Source: Halosimplex salinum (GTDB lineage: Archaea; Halobacteriota; Halobacteria; Halobacteriales; Haloarculaceae). Taken from it: 64,000 bases of DNA. Where the stretch lies: positions 620,001 through 684,000 of the forward strand of contig NZ_QWGG01000001.1 in the NCBI RefSeq assembly GCF_003730195.1, read 5' to 3'. Both the position numbers and the translations under genes were made by a program. The notes under the pieces are model-generated. The model made no database searches. It was not told where the DNA came from and saw only the letters and a list, made by a program, of their open reading frames with translations. Position 1 is the stretch's first letter. Each line of letters opens with the position of its first letter. Of the stretch, positions 25,276-34,892 are shown piece after piece.

Positions 25276-25977
25276 GTGAACGGACGCTGGGGCGGCCGCG
25301 GGATCTCGGAGGAGACGCTCCTGGTTCTGATGGCCGTGGCCGCGGTGCTGTTGGCGATGTCGGTCGTCACGTCGCTCTCGGGGAGCGACGCGGACCCGGA
25401 CCGGCCCCGGGCGAGTTTCGTCTTCGAGACCGACGAGACGGACGTGCTCGTCACGCACTACGGCGGCGACGCACTCAACGGGTCGACGCTGTACGTGGAG
25501 TCCGAGCGCCGCGGCACGCTCGGGAACTGGTCGAACGAGAGCGGGGCCTGCGCGACCCCCGTGTCGAACGTGACCACGGGGACGAGCTGTCTCGTCCCCG
25601 GGGCGGCGTACGAACAGCTCTACGTCGTCTGGCGCGGACCGGGCGACGAGCGGCTCATCCTCGACCGACGCCCCGCCGCGGACACGCCGACACCGACTCC
25701 CACGGCGACGCCGACGGTCACCCCCACGCCGACTGTGACCCCGACACCGACGCCAACGCCCGCGGTGACGCCCACGCCCACCCCTGCGCCAAACGGGACG
25801 ACCGTGCCGGGAACGCCGGGCAACGCGACGGCGACACCGGCGCCAAACGGGACGACCGCACCCGCGGGAACGCCGACAGACGGGACTGCGACGGACGGGA
25901 CCGCGACCCCCGGAGGGACCGTCACGGGGACGCCGACGGGGGCGGACACGCCGACCGCGACGCCGGTCGACGGATGA
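25276..25977 (+). CDS. Pilin-like surface protein with Thr-Pro stalk
   Basis: A 233-residue protein. The start RWGGRGISEETLLVLMAVAAVLLA resembles a prepilin: short basic leader, Gly-Ile-Ser junction and a hydrophobic helix, so it may be cut by the PibD peptidase. A globular part of about 100 residues with two Cys (GACATPVSNVTTGTSCLV) and several N-x-S/T sequons follows. The last 100 residues are Thr/Pro/Ala repeats (TPTPT), a typical glycosylated stalk. Three overlapping GTG codons compete as start; 25276 gives the shortest leader. It probably sits on the cell surface; the exact class is uncertain. Confidence 0.75.
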   Translation: MNGRWGGRGISEETLLVLMAVAAVLLAMSVVTSLSGSDADPDRPRASFVFETDETDVLVTHYGGDALNGSTLYVESERRGTLGNWSNESGACATPVSNVTTGTSCLVPGAAYEQLYVVWRGPGDERLILDRRPAADTPTPTPTATPTVTPTPTVTPTPTPTPAVTPTPTPAPNGTTVPGTPGNATATPAPNGTTAPAGTPTDGTATDGTATPGGTVTGTPTGADTPTATPVDG

Positions 25978-26086
25978 GCGCCGAGGGGTTCTTCATCGCT
26001 CACGCTAGAGGGGCCAACGAGCCGATGGACGCGAGCGAGCGCGGCGGCGGTGCGGGTCGGCGGATTCCGGCACTGGAGGGAGTCCC

Positions 26087-27466
26087 GTGAGCGGCGACCT
26101 CGGGAGCTTCGGGACGGACGACACGGGGCCCGAGCAGGTGATCTGCCACGTCGACATGGACTGTTTCTACGCCGCGTGCGAACGCCTGCGCGAGCCCGCG
26201 CTCCGGGGTCAGCCGCTGGTCGTCGGGATGGGCTACGAGTCCGAGGAGCCCCACGGCGCGGTCGCCACCGCGAGCTACGAGGCCCGCGAGTTCGGCGTCG
26301 AGAGCGCGATGGCCATCTCCGAGGCGCTCGAGCTGCTCCCGCGCAAGGTCGAGGCGGCGACGGACCCGGACCTCGACGTCGACGAGGCTGGGTTCTACCG
26401 CCCGGTCGATCTGGACTACTACAACGAGGTCGGCGCCGAGGTCAAGGCGATCCTCCACGAGTCGGCCGACACCGTCCGCGAAGTGAGCATCGACGAGGCG
26501 TACCTCGACGTGACCGACCGGGTCCGCTGGGAGAGCGACGCGAGTGCCGCGGGCGACGAGGGAGACTCGCTCCCCACCGTCGACGCCTTCGCCCGTGACC
26601 TCAGGGCGCGGATCCGCGAGGAAGTGGGCGTCGTCGCGAGCGTCGGCGTCGCGCCGACGATGAGCGCCGCGAAGATCGCCAGCGATTACGACAAGCCCGA
26701 GGGCCTCGTGGTCGTCGAACCCGGCGAGATACGGGCGTTTCTCGCCCCGCTGGACGTCGCCGAGATCCACAACGTCGGGCCGGTCACCGCCCGCGAGCTC
26801 CGGGAGATGGGCATCGAGACCGCGGGGGACCTGGCGGCCGCCGACCCCGACCGCATCCGCGACCGCTTCGGCGAGCGCGGACTGGAGGTCCGGCGGTTCG
26901 CCCGCGGCGAGGACCCTCGCGAAGTGACGCCCGTCGGCGAGCCCAAGAGCCTCTCCCGCGAGTCGGCGTTCACCGAGGCGACCGAGGCGACGGACGAGAA
27001 GCGGGAGAAGGTCCGGTCGCTCGCCGAAGACGTGGCCGAGCGCGCCCGGCGGGAGGGCGCGCTCTACCGGACCATCGGGATCAAGGTCGTCACGCCGCCG
27101 TTCGACGTGAACACCCGCGCCGAGTCCCTCCCCGGTCCCGTCGAGGACGCCGACCTCCTCGAGTCGACCGCACTAGACCTGCTCGAGGAGTTCGAGGACG
27201 ACCGGGTCCGAAAGCTCGGCGTCCGCGTCTCGAACCTCTCCTTTACCGAGGACGAGCAGGCGAGTCTGACGGGGTTCGAGAGCGCGTCCGGTTCAGACGC
27301 GTCCGCGGGCGATGGCGCGTCCGGTGCCGACAGCGCGTCCGCGGACGGCACTGCGTCTGCGGACGACTCGGAGTCCGCATCGGCACCCGGGAACGGGGAC
27401 GAAGCGGTCGAGGGCGATACCGCTGGCGAGCGCGACGGCCAGCGCTCGCTCCGGGAGTACGAGTGA
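26087..27466 (+). CDS. dinB: Y-family DNA polymerase IV (DinB)
   Basis: A 459-residue translesion polymerase. Catalytic motifs HVDMDCFYAACE (Asp23, Asp25) and VSIDEAYLDV (Asp136, Glu137) are intact. The helix-hairpin-helix thumb (APLDVAEIHNVGPVTARELREMGI) and the little-finger domain follow, to about residue 385. A disordered Ser/Ala/Asp-rich linker leads to QRSLREYE at the very end, which fits a PCNA-interacting peptide (QxxLxxY). The start is a GTG preceded by GGAGGG, so translation uses a Shine-Dalgarno site. It lies 1.8 kb after polB2, but without the ACTTTCAC promoter element. Confidence 0.95.
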   Translation: MSGDLGSFGTDDTGPEQVICHVDMDCFYAACERLREPALRGQPLVVGMGYESEEPHGAVATASYEAREFGVESAMAISEALELLPRKVEAATDPDLDVDEAGFYRPVDLDYYNEVGAEVKAILHESADTVREVSIDEAYLDVTDRVRWESDASAAGDEGDSLPTVDAFARDLRARIREEVGVVASVGVAPTMSAAKIASDYDKPEGLVVVEPGEIRAFLAPLDVAEIHNVGPVTARELREMGIETAGDLAAADPDRIRDRFGERGLEVRRFARGEDPREVTPVGEPKSLSRESAFTEATEATDEKREKVRSLAEDVAERARREGALYRTIGIKVVTPPFDVNTRAESLPGPVEDADLLESTALDLLEEFEDDRVRKLGVRVSNLSFTEDEQASLTGFESASGSDASAGDGASGADSASADGTASADDSESASAPGNGDEAVEGDTAGERDGQRSLREYE

Positions 27467-27508
27467 GTATCCAGCAGATCTTTGTAGGAGACCGTCGAAC
27501 GCGGTGGC

Positions 27509-28231
27509 ATGCGACTGGCCCGCTTACAGACTCCTGAAGGAGTCGTGGAGGGACGCTACGAGGACGGGACGGTGATCACCGACGAGGGCGAGTACGTCGT
27601 CGGCCGCGACGGCGACCTCACCTACCCGTGCTCGCCGTCGGCGCTGTACTGCGTCGGCCGGAACTTCGCGGAGACGCTCGACCAGATGGACTACGAGCGC
27701 CCCGAGGAACCCGACTTCTTCGTCAAGCCGCCGGCGTCGCTCGTCGGGCCCGAGGACCCGGTCCGCTACCCCGACTGGACCGACGAGTTGACCTACGCCG
27801 GCGAACTCGTCGCCGTGATCGACGAGCGCTGCCGGGACGTGACGCCCGAGGAGGTGCCCGAAGTCGTCCGCGGGTACACGATCATGAACGACGTGGACGC
27901 GCTCGACCAGCAGGGTCGGACGGCCAGAAAGGCCTTCGACACCTCCGGGCCGCTCGGCCCGTGGATCGAGACGGATCTCGACCCGCGGACCCTCGACATG
28001 GAGACGCTCGTCAGCGGGGAGCGGCGCCAGGAAGCCAACACGGAACTGATGCTGTTCGACCCCTACGAGATCGTCTCATATCTCTCCCGGCGGTTCACGT
28101 TCCGGCCGGGAGACGCCATCGCGTTCGGGAGTCCCGCGAACCCCGGCACCGTCGAGCCCGGTGACACCGTGGAGATCACCTACGAGGGCGTCGGGACGCT
28201 GCGCAACACGGTCGTCGCGGCGGGCGACTGA
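27509..28231 (+). CDS. Fumarylacetoacetate hydrolase family protein
   Basis: A 240-residue protein of the FAH fold. Visible signatures are YCVGRNFAETLDQM, DFFVKPPASLVGPEDPV, the metal-binding region ELTYAGELVAVIDERC, the helix YTIMNDVDALDQQG, and PGDAIAFGSPANPGTVEPGDTVEI near the end. Family members hydrolyse or decarboxylate beta-diketo acids (fumarylacetoacetate, 2-hydroxyhepta-2,4-dienedioate, acylpyruvates) using Mg2+. The true substrate cannot be read from sequence; an acylpyruvase-type activity is plausible. It stands alone, about 40 bases after dinB. Confidence 0.9.
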   Translation: MRLARLQTPEGVVEGRYEDGTVITDEGEYVVGRDGDLTYPCSPSALYCVGRNFAETLDQMDYERPEEPDFFVKPPASLVGPEDPVRYPDWTDELTYAGELVAVIDERCRDVTPEEVPEVVRGYTIMNDVDALDQQGRTARKAFDTSGPLGPWIETDLDPRTLDMETLVSGERRQEANTELMLFDPYEIVSYLSRRFTFRPGDAIAFGSPANPGTVEPGDTVEITYEGVGTLRNTVVAAGD

Positions 28232-28341
28232 GGCGCGGAGTCGGTACCTCGAACGCGGGGCGCGGAACGGGCGGTTTCGTCGCGAGCACTCGGGTTCCGC
28301 TATCATCGAAATAAAGAGCGTCGACGGGTAACGGAGGGACA

Positions 28342-29688
28342 GTGAACGCCAACGACAGGGCTATCACCGCGCTGGTGATGCTCGCCCACGGCGCGGTCCA
28401 CACGTACGAGATGGCGGTGCCGCTGTTCGTCGTCGTCTGGCTGACGGAGTTCGAGGTCATCTCGCTCGGCGTCGCCAGTTTCGACGTGACGACGGCGACC
28501 GTCGGCGTTATCGTCACGCTCGGCTACGGCCTGTTCGGCGTCGGCGCGCTCCCGGGCGGGATCCTCGTCGACCGGATCGGCTCCCGGCGGCTCATCAGCG
28601 CCTGTCTGTTCGGTATGGGGCTCTCCTACGTCCTGCTCGGTCTCGCTCCGAACATGGTCGTCGTCGCCGCCGCGCTCGTCCTCTGGGGGCTGGCGGCCAG
28701 CGTCTACCACCCGGCGGGGCTCTCGCTCATCAGCAAGGGCGTCGAGGAGCGCGGGACCGGCCTCGCCTACCACGGCATCGCCGGCAACCTCGGTATCGGA
28801 CTCGGGCCGCTCGCCGCCGCGGTCATGCTCCTGTTCGTCGAGTGGCGGACCGTCGCGCTCGTCCTCGGCGCGCCCGCCGTGCTGGCGGCCGTCTACGCCG
28901 CCCGCGCGAACTTCGACGAGACGGCGGCCGTCGACGCGGAGGCCGCCGCCACGGACGGCGGGTCGGCGGGAGACGGGCCCGAAACCGACGACTCCAAGGC
29001 CGGGAGCGGCGTCGACGACCTCGGCGAGTTCCTCGCGGAGTCCCGGCGGCTGTTCGCCGGCGCGTTCGTCCTCGTGTTCGTCGTCGTGATGTGCTCCGGG
29101 CTCTACTACCGCGGCGTCCTCACCTTCCTCCCGGAACTCCTGCGCGAGCTACCGGGCTTCGAACCCATCCCCGTGGAGACGCTCCTCCCCGAGTCGCTCC
29201 GCTCGGCGCTGGGCGTCGAGTCGGGGACCGGCCAGACGCTCAACCCGCAGGACTACTTCTACTCGGGACTGCTCCTGGTCGGCGTCGTCGGGCAGTACGT
29301 CGGCGGCAAGCTCACCGACCGCATCCCGGTCGAGTACGGCATCGCCGGCTCGTTCGGCGTGCTCGCGGTCCTCGCCGTCCTGTTCGTCCCGGTCTCGAAC
29401 ATGGGAATCGGACCGCTGATGGCGCTCGGGGCGCTGCTCGGCGGCTTCCTGTTCGTCGTCCAGCCGATGTACCAGGCGACCGTCGCGGAGTACTCGCCCT
29501 CGGGCACTCGCGGCCTCTCCTACGGGTTCACGTATCTCGGGGTGTTCGGCGTCGGCGCGCTCGGCGGCACTATCGCCGGCGGCATCCTCTCTTTCGCCGA
29601 CGCGACCGCGCTGTTCCTCGTCCTCGCCGCGATCGCCGCGGTCGGGTCCCTGATCGGCGTCGTGCTGGCCCGTCGGACCGTGGCGTGA
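28342..29688 (+). CDS. Major facilitator superfamily transporter
   Basis: A 448-residue carrier with about twelve membrane segments. The loop 2-3 motif reads GGILVDRIGSRRL, fitting the MFS consensus. The large loop between the two halves (residues about 190-230) is acidic, as usual in haloarchaea. The repeated GLGPLAAAV- and GALGGTIAGGIL-like regions lie in helices 5 and 11. The substrate is unknown. The start is a GTG with GGAGGG just before it and CGAAATAAAG about 30 bases upstream as a possible TATA element. Confidence 0.88.
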   Translation: MNANDRAITALVMLAHGAVHTYEMAVPLFVVVWLTEFEVISLGVASFDVTTATVGVIVTLGYGLFGVGALPGGILVDRIGSRRLISACLFGMGLSYVLLGLAPNMVVVAAALVLWGLAASVYHPAGLSLISKGVEERGTGLAYHGIAGNLGIGLGPLAAAVMLLFVEWRTVALVLGAPAVLAAVYAARANFDETAAVDAEAAATDGGSAGDGPETDDSKAGSGVDDLGEFLAESRRLFAGAFVLVFVVVMCSGLYYRGVLTFLPELLRELPGFEPIPVETLLPESLRSALGVESGTGQTLNPQDYFYSGLLLVGVVGQYVGGKLTDRIPVEYGIAGSFGVLAVLAVLFVPVSNMGIGPLMALGALLGGFLFVVQPMYQATVAEYSPSGTRGLSYGFTYLGVFGVGALGGTIAGGILSFADATALFLVLAAIAAVGSLIGVVLARRTVA

Positions 29689-29769
29689 GACGCCGCGACA
29701 CCGCGACTCCACCCCGTTTGCGCGGCTCTGGCGTAGCATAGCGCCGACATCCGGCAGACCGACGCGGCG

Positions 29770-30147
29770 TCAGTCGACGCCGTTCTCCAGATTGTCCAGA
29801 AGTTTGCCGACGAACAGCCCCATCCGAGGGGACAGGTCGCCGTTCTCGGGCGTCTCGGTCGGGTGGGCGGCCATCGTCTCGACGAAGCGCTCGCCGAAGG
29901 TCATCGTGTGCATCATGTCCACGACGTCGACGGTGAGCCCCGCGTCGCTGGTGTCCATCTCGGGGTGACGGTCCGTCTCGGCGGCGGAGTAGGTGATCGT
30001 CCACGAGGGGCCGCCGACGGCGTCGAGCACCGTCTCCAGCGACCCGATCTCCAGCGGGCCGTCCGGCGCGCCGACGTACACCGTCCCCTCCTCGACGGTC
30101 GTCTCGTAGCGCGTCACAGTCCCATCCACTCCATCGGTCGCGACCAC
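29770..30147 (-). CDS. Small conserved-type haloarchaeal protein, function unknown
   Basis: A 125-residue acidic soluble protein with a beta-rich first half (TRYETTVEEGTVYVGAP, then WTITYSAAE) and a helical second half (DVVDMMHTMTFGERFVETMAAHP). I do not recognise the family. The GTG at 30147 is preferred because TTTAAC lies about 25 bases upstream on its strand, which would give a leaderless transcript; an in-frame ATG at 30195 would place the promoter inside the gene. It is divergent from the HerA-like gene. Confidence 0.7.
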   Translation of the reverse strand: MVATDGVDGTVTRYETTVEEGTVYVGAPDGPLEIGSLETVLDAVGGPSWTITYSAAETDRHPEMDTSDAGLTVDVVDMMHTMTFGERFVETMAAHPTETPENGDLSPRMGLFVGKLLDNLENGVD

Positions 30148-30299
30148 TCTACTCCACGTTCGTGGTCCGCAGTTAAATCGCTTGACCTTACGCACGGCCG
30201 CACCGACGCGGCCGCTCGCGGGGATCCGTTCGGCGGCGGTGCCGCGTCTGACGGAGGTCTGACGGGGGCTTATGGCTCCGCCGCGGCTGTCGATCGGTA

Positions 30300-32243
30300 A
30301 TGGCAGAGACAGAGTCGATCACCGTCGCGGACGTGAGCGACGGACCCTGTGGGTCGGGCGAGCCGGGTCGGCCGGTCGACCTGCCCGTCGTCGAGTTGCT
30401 GACCGGCCGGGGATTCGTCACCGGGAAGTCCGGCTCCGGCAAGTCCAACACCGCGAGCGTCGTCGTCGAGAAGCTGCTCGACAACGGCTTCGGCATGCTC
30501 ATCGTCGACATCGACGGCGAGTACTACGGGCTCAAGGAGGAGTACGAGATCCTCCACGCCGGCGCCGACGACGAGTGCGACATCCAGGTCACCGTCGAAC
30601 ACGCCGAGAAGATCGCCACTCTCGCCCTCGAACAGAACGTCCCCATCATCCTCGACGTCTCCTCGTTCCTCGACGAGGACGAGGCCGCGGAGCTCCTGAC
30701 CGAGGTGTCCAAGCGGCTGTTCGCCAAGGCCAAGAAGCTCAAACAGCCGTTCCTCATGCTCGTCGAGGAGTGCCACGAGTGGATCCCCCAGAAGGGGAGC
30801 GTCGGCGAGTGCGGCAAGATGCTCATCAAGATCAGCAAGCGCGGCCGGAAACACGGCCTGGGCATCGTCGGCATCAGTCAGCGCCCCGCCGACGTGAAGA
30901 AGGACTTCATCACCCAGTGCGACTGGCTCGTCTGGCACCGGCTCACCTGGAACAACGACACGAAAGTCGTGAGCCGCGTGCTGGACCGCGAGTACGCCGA
31001 GGCCGTCGAGGATCTCGACGACGGCGAGGCGTTCATGATGAACGACTGGGCCGAGGAGATACAGCGGGTCCAGTTCCGCCGCAAGCAGACGTTCGACGCC
31101 GGCGCGACCCCCGGCCTCGACGACTTCGAGCGCCCCGACCTGAAGTCCGTCAGCGACGACCTGGTCTCCGAACTCGCCGAGATCAGCGAGGAAAAAGAGC
31201 AGACCGAGGACCGCATCTCGGAACTGCGCGACCAGTTAGACGAGAAGAACTCGCGGATCGCGGAGCTCGAAGCCGAACTGCAGGACGCTCGCGACATGCA
31301 GCGGATGGCCGACCAGTTCACGCAGGCGCTCGTCGACCACGTCAAGGGCGCGAACCCGGGCCGTACCGAACAGGAGCGCATGCGCGACCGGCGTCAGGCC
31401 GCGACGGGCGACCAGGCCTCGTTCGACGACGCCGAGACGTGGAGCGACTCCGGCCCTCGACCCGGCGACGAACCGCCGCTCCCGGACGAGACGGCCCGGG
31501 AGGACGACGGCTACGAGGAGACCGCGATGACCTGGGCCGGCGACGCCCCGGCGGCGAACGCGAGCAATGCGAACGGTGCGAGCGCGAACGGCGCGAATAC
31601 GAACGGAGACGCCGCGACCGCCGACGCCGGCGGGATGTTCGACATGGCCGGCGCGTTCGGCGACGACGGCGGCGCGGCCGACGCCGGGACGGCGGACGGC
31701 GGCGCGGCGACCGACGGTGGGCTGGTGAGTAACGGGGAGTCCGAACTGTCGGACCGAGCGAGCGCACACCCCGATTCGACCGTCCCGTCGACGGTGACGC
31801 GCGGCTTCGACGGCGTCGAGGAGAACCCGCTGGGCGACCGGGCGGCCGACGCGTTCGCCTCGGGCACGTCGACAGCCGTCGACGACGAGGCCGTCGCCGA
31901 CGCGGCGGCGTTCGCTCGCGAACTGGCGGACGACCTCGCCGACATGGAAGCCGAGACCCGTCAGATGCTCCGCTACTACCGCGACCACGGCCCGGGAACG
32001 CCCATGGACGCGCTGTTCGCCGCGGGCGGCTCCGAGGACCGCACCGAGGCGTACGCCCGGAACCGACGCCTGCGCGTCCACGGCCTCGTCGAACACGTCG
32101 GCCGCGGCCGCTACGACTATCGCGTCCCCGAACTGCTCGAAGAACGGACAGAGGGCGAGACGGTCGACCCGTTCGTCCAGCAGGTCGAGAGCCCGCTTGA
32201 CGAACCCGTCGGGGACGCGAGCGACGCCGGCAGCGCGGACTGA
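30300..32243 (+). CDS. HerA-like (DUF87) ATPase with helicase-type core
   Basis: A 647-residue protein. Walker A is GKSGSGKSN (about residue 42), with NGFGMLIVDIDGEYYGL just after. The Walker B region reads LMLVEECHEWIP, and a later GIVGISQRPADVKKDFI sensor motif matches the HerA/FtsK superfamily. The ATPase core covers residues 25-290. A coiled coil (290-340) and a long disordered Asn/Ala/Asp-rich linker lead to a C-terminal winged-helix-like domain (MLRYYRDHGPGTP, then RNRRLRVHGLVEHVGRGRYDY). No nurA is nearby, so it is not the HerA-NurA end-resection pair; it probably acts on DNA or on a membrane complex. Confidence 0.85.
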   Translation: MAETESITVADVSDGPCGSGEPGRPVDLPVVELLTGRGFVTGKSGSGKSNTASVVVEKLLDNGFGMLIVDIDGEYYGLKEEYEILHAGADDECDIQVTVEHAEKIATLALEQNVPIILDVSSFLDEDEAAELLTEVSKRLFAKAKKLKQPFLMLVEECHEWIPQKGSVGECGKMLIKISKRGRKHGLGIVGISQRPADVKKDFITQCDWLVWHRLTWNNDTKVVSRVLDREYAEAVEDLDDGEAFMMNDWAEEIQRVQFRRKQTFDAGATPGLDDFERPDLKSVSDDLVSELAEISEEKEQTEDRISELRDQLDEKNSRIAELEAELQDARDMQRMADQFTQALVDHVKGANPGRTEQERMRDRRQAATGDQASFDDAETWSDSGPRPGDEPPLPDETAREDDGYEETAMTWAGDAPAANASNANGASANGANTNGDAATADAGGMFDMAGAFGDDGGAADAGTADGGAATDGGLVSNGESELSDRASAHPDSTVPSTVTRGFDGVEENPLGDRAADAFASGTSTAVDDEAVADAAAFARELADDLADMEAETRQMLRYYRDHGPGTPMDALFAAGGSEDRTEAYARNRRLRVHGLVEHVGRGRYDYRVPELLEERTEGETVDPFVQQVESPLDEPVGDASDAGSAD

Positions 32244-32313
32244 CGGCGCCTCTCTCCGTGACCGCCGACGTGGTGGCGAAGCGCTTATTTTGCGACTCTG
32301 TGACACGAGAGTC

Positions 32314-34818
32314 ATGACAGCAGACGGGAGCGCTGACGGCGACGGAACGGTGGGTGACGGCGGTCGGGAGCGGCGTTCGCGGACGCTCGCAGGGTCGATC
32401 GGCCGGCGTCGATTTCTCGGATTGAGCGGAGCGGTGGCCGGACTCTCGGTGAGCGGCTGTTCGGGGCTGTTCGGGTCGGAGTCGGCGACCGACCCGGGAC
32501 CGTCCGACGGGTCGTCACCGACGCCGGAGTCGACCATCGGTGACCTCGACGCCGGTGGGACGCCCGCCGAGACGGCGAGTGCGGACGCCGAGCGGATCGA
32601 GTCGGTGCTGGATGACCTCTCGCTGGCCGAGAAGATCGGCCAGACGACACAGCTCGAACCGAAGGAGCGCGGACAGGTGTACGATATCGACAGAGCGCGT
32701 GACGAGGTCGACTCGTTCGGCGTCGGGTCGATCCTCTTCGGCGGGGCGAACGCCCCCGGGGCGACCGCCGAGGAGGCCGCGGAGTTCTTCGACGAGATGC
32801 AGTCGGCGGCGATGGACTCGGTCGGCGTCCCCTTGTTGATCGGCCTCGACGCCGTCCACGGCAACGCGACGGTGGCGGAGGCGGCGGTGTTCCCACACCA
32901 GATCGGGGTCGGGGCCACGTGGAACACGGGGCTCGCGCGCTCGCTGGCGGCGACGACGGGTCGGTCGCTGTCCGCGGTCGGCGTCAACTGGACGTTCTCG
33001 CCGGTCGCCGACGTGGCCTTCGACCCGCGGTGGGGCCGCTACTACGAGTCGTTCAGCGAGGACCCCCTCGTGACGGGCGCGTTCACCGCCGCGATGGTCC
33101 GCGGGTACGAGCGGGTCGACGACGGCGACAAACGCGTCGCCGCGTCGGTCAAACACTTCGCCGGCTACTCGCTGCCCGAGACGGGGAACGACCGCGAACC
33201 CGCAGACGTGTCGCGGCGGACGCTCGAAGACACCGTCCTCCCGCCGTATCGTGCGGGCGTCGACGCCGGCGCCGAGACGGTGATGGCCAACAGCGGGTCG
33301 GTCAACGGCGTCCCCGCCCACGCCTCGGAGTGGCTCCAGACGACCGTGTTGCGCGAGCGCTGGGGGTTCGACGGCCTCGTCGTCTCCGACTGGACCGACC
33401 TCCACAACCTGGTGACCGCGCACGGCTACGCGTCGGACTTCCCCGAGGCCGTCGCGATGGCCGTGAACGCGGGCGTCGACATGTACATGGCGCCCCATCC
33501 CCGGCAGATCCGGCCGTACCAGTCGGCCCTCCGGGAGCACGTCGAGAGCGGCCGCGTGTCGGAGTCGCGGCTCGACGACGCGGTCCGCCGGATCCTCCGC
33601 GTCAAGGACCGACTGGGCCTGTTCGACGACCCGACGGTCCCCGTGGAGCGCCATACGGAGGCGGCGACGGAGCGCGACCGGACGCTCGCCCGTCGCGCGG
33701 CCGCCGAATCGCTGACCCTGCTGTCGAACGAGGGCGGGACGCTCCCGTTCGGGGACGACGTGGACTCGGTACTGGTCGCGGGGCCGACGGCCGACTCGGC
33801 GCGTCGACAGCTCGGCGGGTGGACGACCGGCTGGCAGGGCGTCGAACAGCCCGAGGCCGCCCCGGAGACCGTCACGGTCGCCCAGGGCGTCGACGCTGCC
33901 GCGCCCACGGGCGTGGACGTGACCGTCGTCGAGACCGGCGCGCAGACCCTCTCGAACCGTGACGAGGTCGAGCACGCGGCCGCCGAGGCCGACGTGACCA
34001 TCGCGGCCATCGGCGAGGAACCCTACGCCGAAGGCGAGGGAGACGTCGACGACCTGTCGCTTCCGCCGGGTCAGCGCGAACTCGTGTCCGCGCTCGGCGA
34101 CGCCGACGCTCCATCCGTGGGGGTGATCGTCGCCGGCCGCTCGCGTGGGTCCCCGGACCTGTTCGACGACCTCGACGCTGCGCTGATGGCGTACTATCCG
34201 GGGAGCGAGGGCGGCCGTGCGGTCGGCGACGCTCTGTTCGGCGCCAAACCGCCTGCGGGCCGGTTGCCGTTCACGTGGCCCCGCGACGTCGGCCAGATCC
34301 CGGACGTGATCACTCACCGGACGCCGCCCCACGACGGCGGCGCGGTCGGGGACGGTGTCGGGGCAGGCGGTGGTGACGGATCGGCACCGCAGTTCCCGTT
34401 CGGCCACGGCGGGAGCTACGTCCCGACCTCGCACGACGGGATGACGCTCTCCGCGTCGACGGTCGAGAGCGCCGCGGCGACCGACGGCGTGACCGCGACG
34501 GTCGAGATCACCAACGAGGGCGACCGGGCCACCGACGAGGTGGTCGTCGTCCTCGCCGACTACGACCACGAGGCCGACGGGTCGGACAGTCCGGCGATCC
34601 CGCCCGCACGGCAGGTCGTCGGGTTCGAGCGCGTCGGCGTCGACGCGGGAGAAACGACGACGGCGGCGGTCCCGCTCTCGCTCGATGCGCTCGCGGTGAC
34701 GAGCGGTGGGATGACCGGGTCCGGCGAACGGGTCGTCCCCGCGGGGTCGTACGAACTCGCGTCGGCGGAGGCGACGGCGACGCTCAGGATCCGCGATTCG
34801 ACGTCGCTCGACAGGTGA
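32314..34818 (+). CDS. Glycoside hydrolase family 3, Tat-exported lipoprotein
   Basis: An 834-residue enzyme. The N-terminus has a twin-arginine signal (GRRRFLGLSGAVAG) ending in a lipobox SVSGC, so the enzyme is folded before export and anchored by lipid outside. The GH3 N-terminal barrel runs from about residue 80 to 420: KIGQTTQLE, LIGLDAVHGN, SPVADVAFDPRWGRYYESF, VKHFAGYS and FDGLVVSDWTDLH, in which Asp is the catalytic nucleophile. The C-terminal GH3 and fibronectin-III-like domains follow. It is probably a beta-glucosidase or beta-xylosidase acting on external oligosaccharides. A TTATTTTG box lies about 28 bases before the ATG. Confidence 0.93.
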   Translation: MTADGSADGDGTVGDGGRERRSRTLAGSIGRRRFLGLSGAVAGLSVSGCSGLFGSESATDPGPSDGSSPTPESTIGDLDAGGTPAETASADAERIESVLDDLSLAEKIGQTTQLEPKERGQVYDIDRARDEVDSFGVGSILFGGANAPGATAEEAAEFFDEMQSAAMDSVGVPLLIGLDAVHGNATVAEAAVFPHQIGVGATWNTGLARSLAATTGRSLSAVGVNWTFSPVADVAFDPRWGRYYESFSEDPLVTGAFTAAMVRGYERVDDGDKRVAASVKHFAGYSLPETGNDREPADVSRRTLEDTVLPPYRAGVDAGAETVMANSGSVNGVPAHASEWLQTTVLRERWGFDGLVVSDWTDLHNLVTAHGYASDFPEAVAMAVNAGVDMYMAPHPRQIRPYQSALREHVESGRVSESRLDDAVRRILRVKDRLGLFDDPTVPVERHTEAATERDRTLARRAAAESLTLLSNEGGTLPFGDDVDSVLVAGPTADSARRQLGGWTTGWQGVEQPEAAPETVTVAQGVDAAAPTGVDVTVVETGAQTLSNRDEVEHAAAEADVTIAAIGEEPYAEGEGDVDDLSLPPGQRELVSALGDADAPSVGVIVAGRSRGSPDLFDDLDAALMAYYPGSEGGRAVGDALFGAKPPAGRLPFTWPRDVGQIPDVITHRTPPHDGGAVGDGVGAGGGDGSAPQFPFGHGGSYVPTSHDGMTLSASTVESAAATDGVTATVEITNEGDRATDEVVVVLADYDHEADGSDSPAIPPARQVVGFERVGVDAGETTTAAVPLSLDALAVTSGGMTGSGERVVPAGSYELASAEATATLRIRDSTSLDR

Positions 34819-34892
34819 TCTGACGGAATCGGCTGTGACCGACCGCTCGCCTCGACCACAAAATTCATCACGGATTGACAACTCGATTCGAT

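Noticed and set aside
24929-25279. Plus-strand frame starting MRGINMQVEPYGAPDVNHRR
   Set aside because: Its Arg/His/Ser-rich composition is unlike neighbouring acidic proteins, and no family or ribosome site supports it.
25974-26090. Short frame MSAEGFFIAHARGANEPMD after the pilin-like gene
   Set aside because: It runs into dinB, is not acidic, and has no recognisable signature.
30300-32243. HerA of a HerA-NurA resection complex
   Set aside because: No nurA, mre11 or rad50 gene is nearby and the C-terminal winged helix differs, so only a HerA-like ATPase is claimed.
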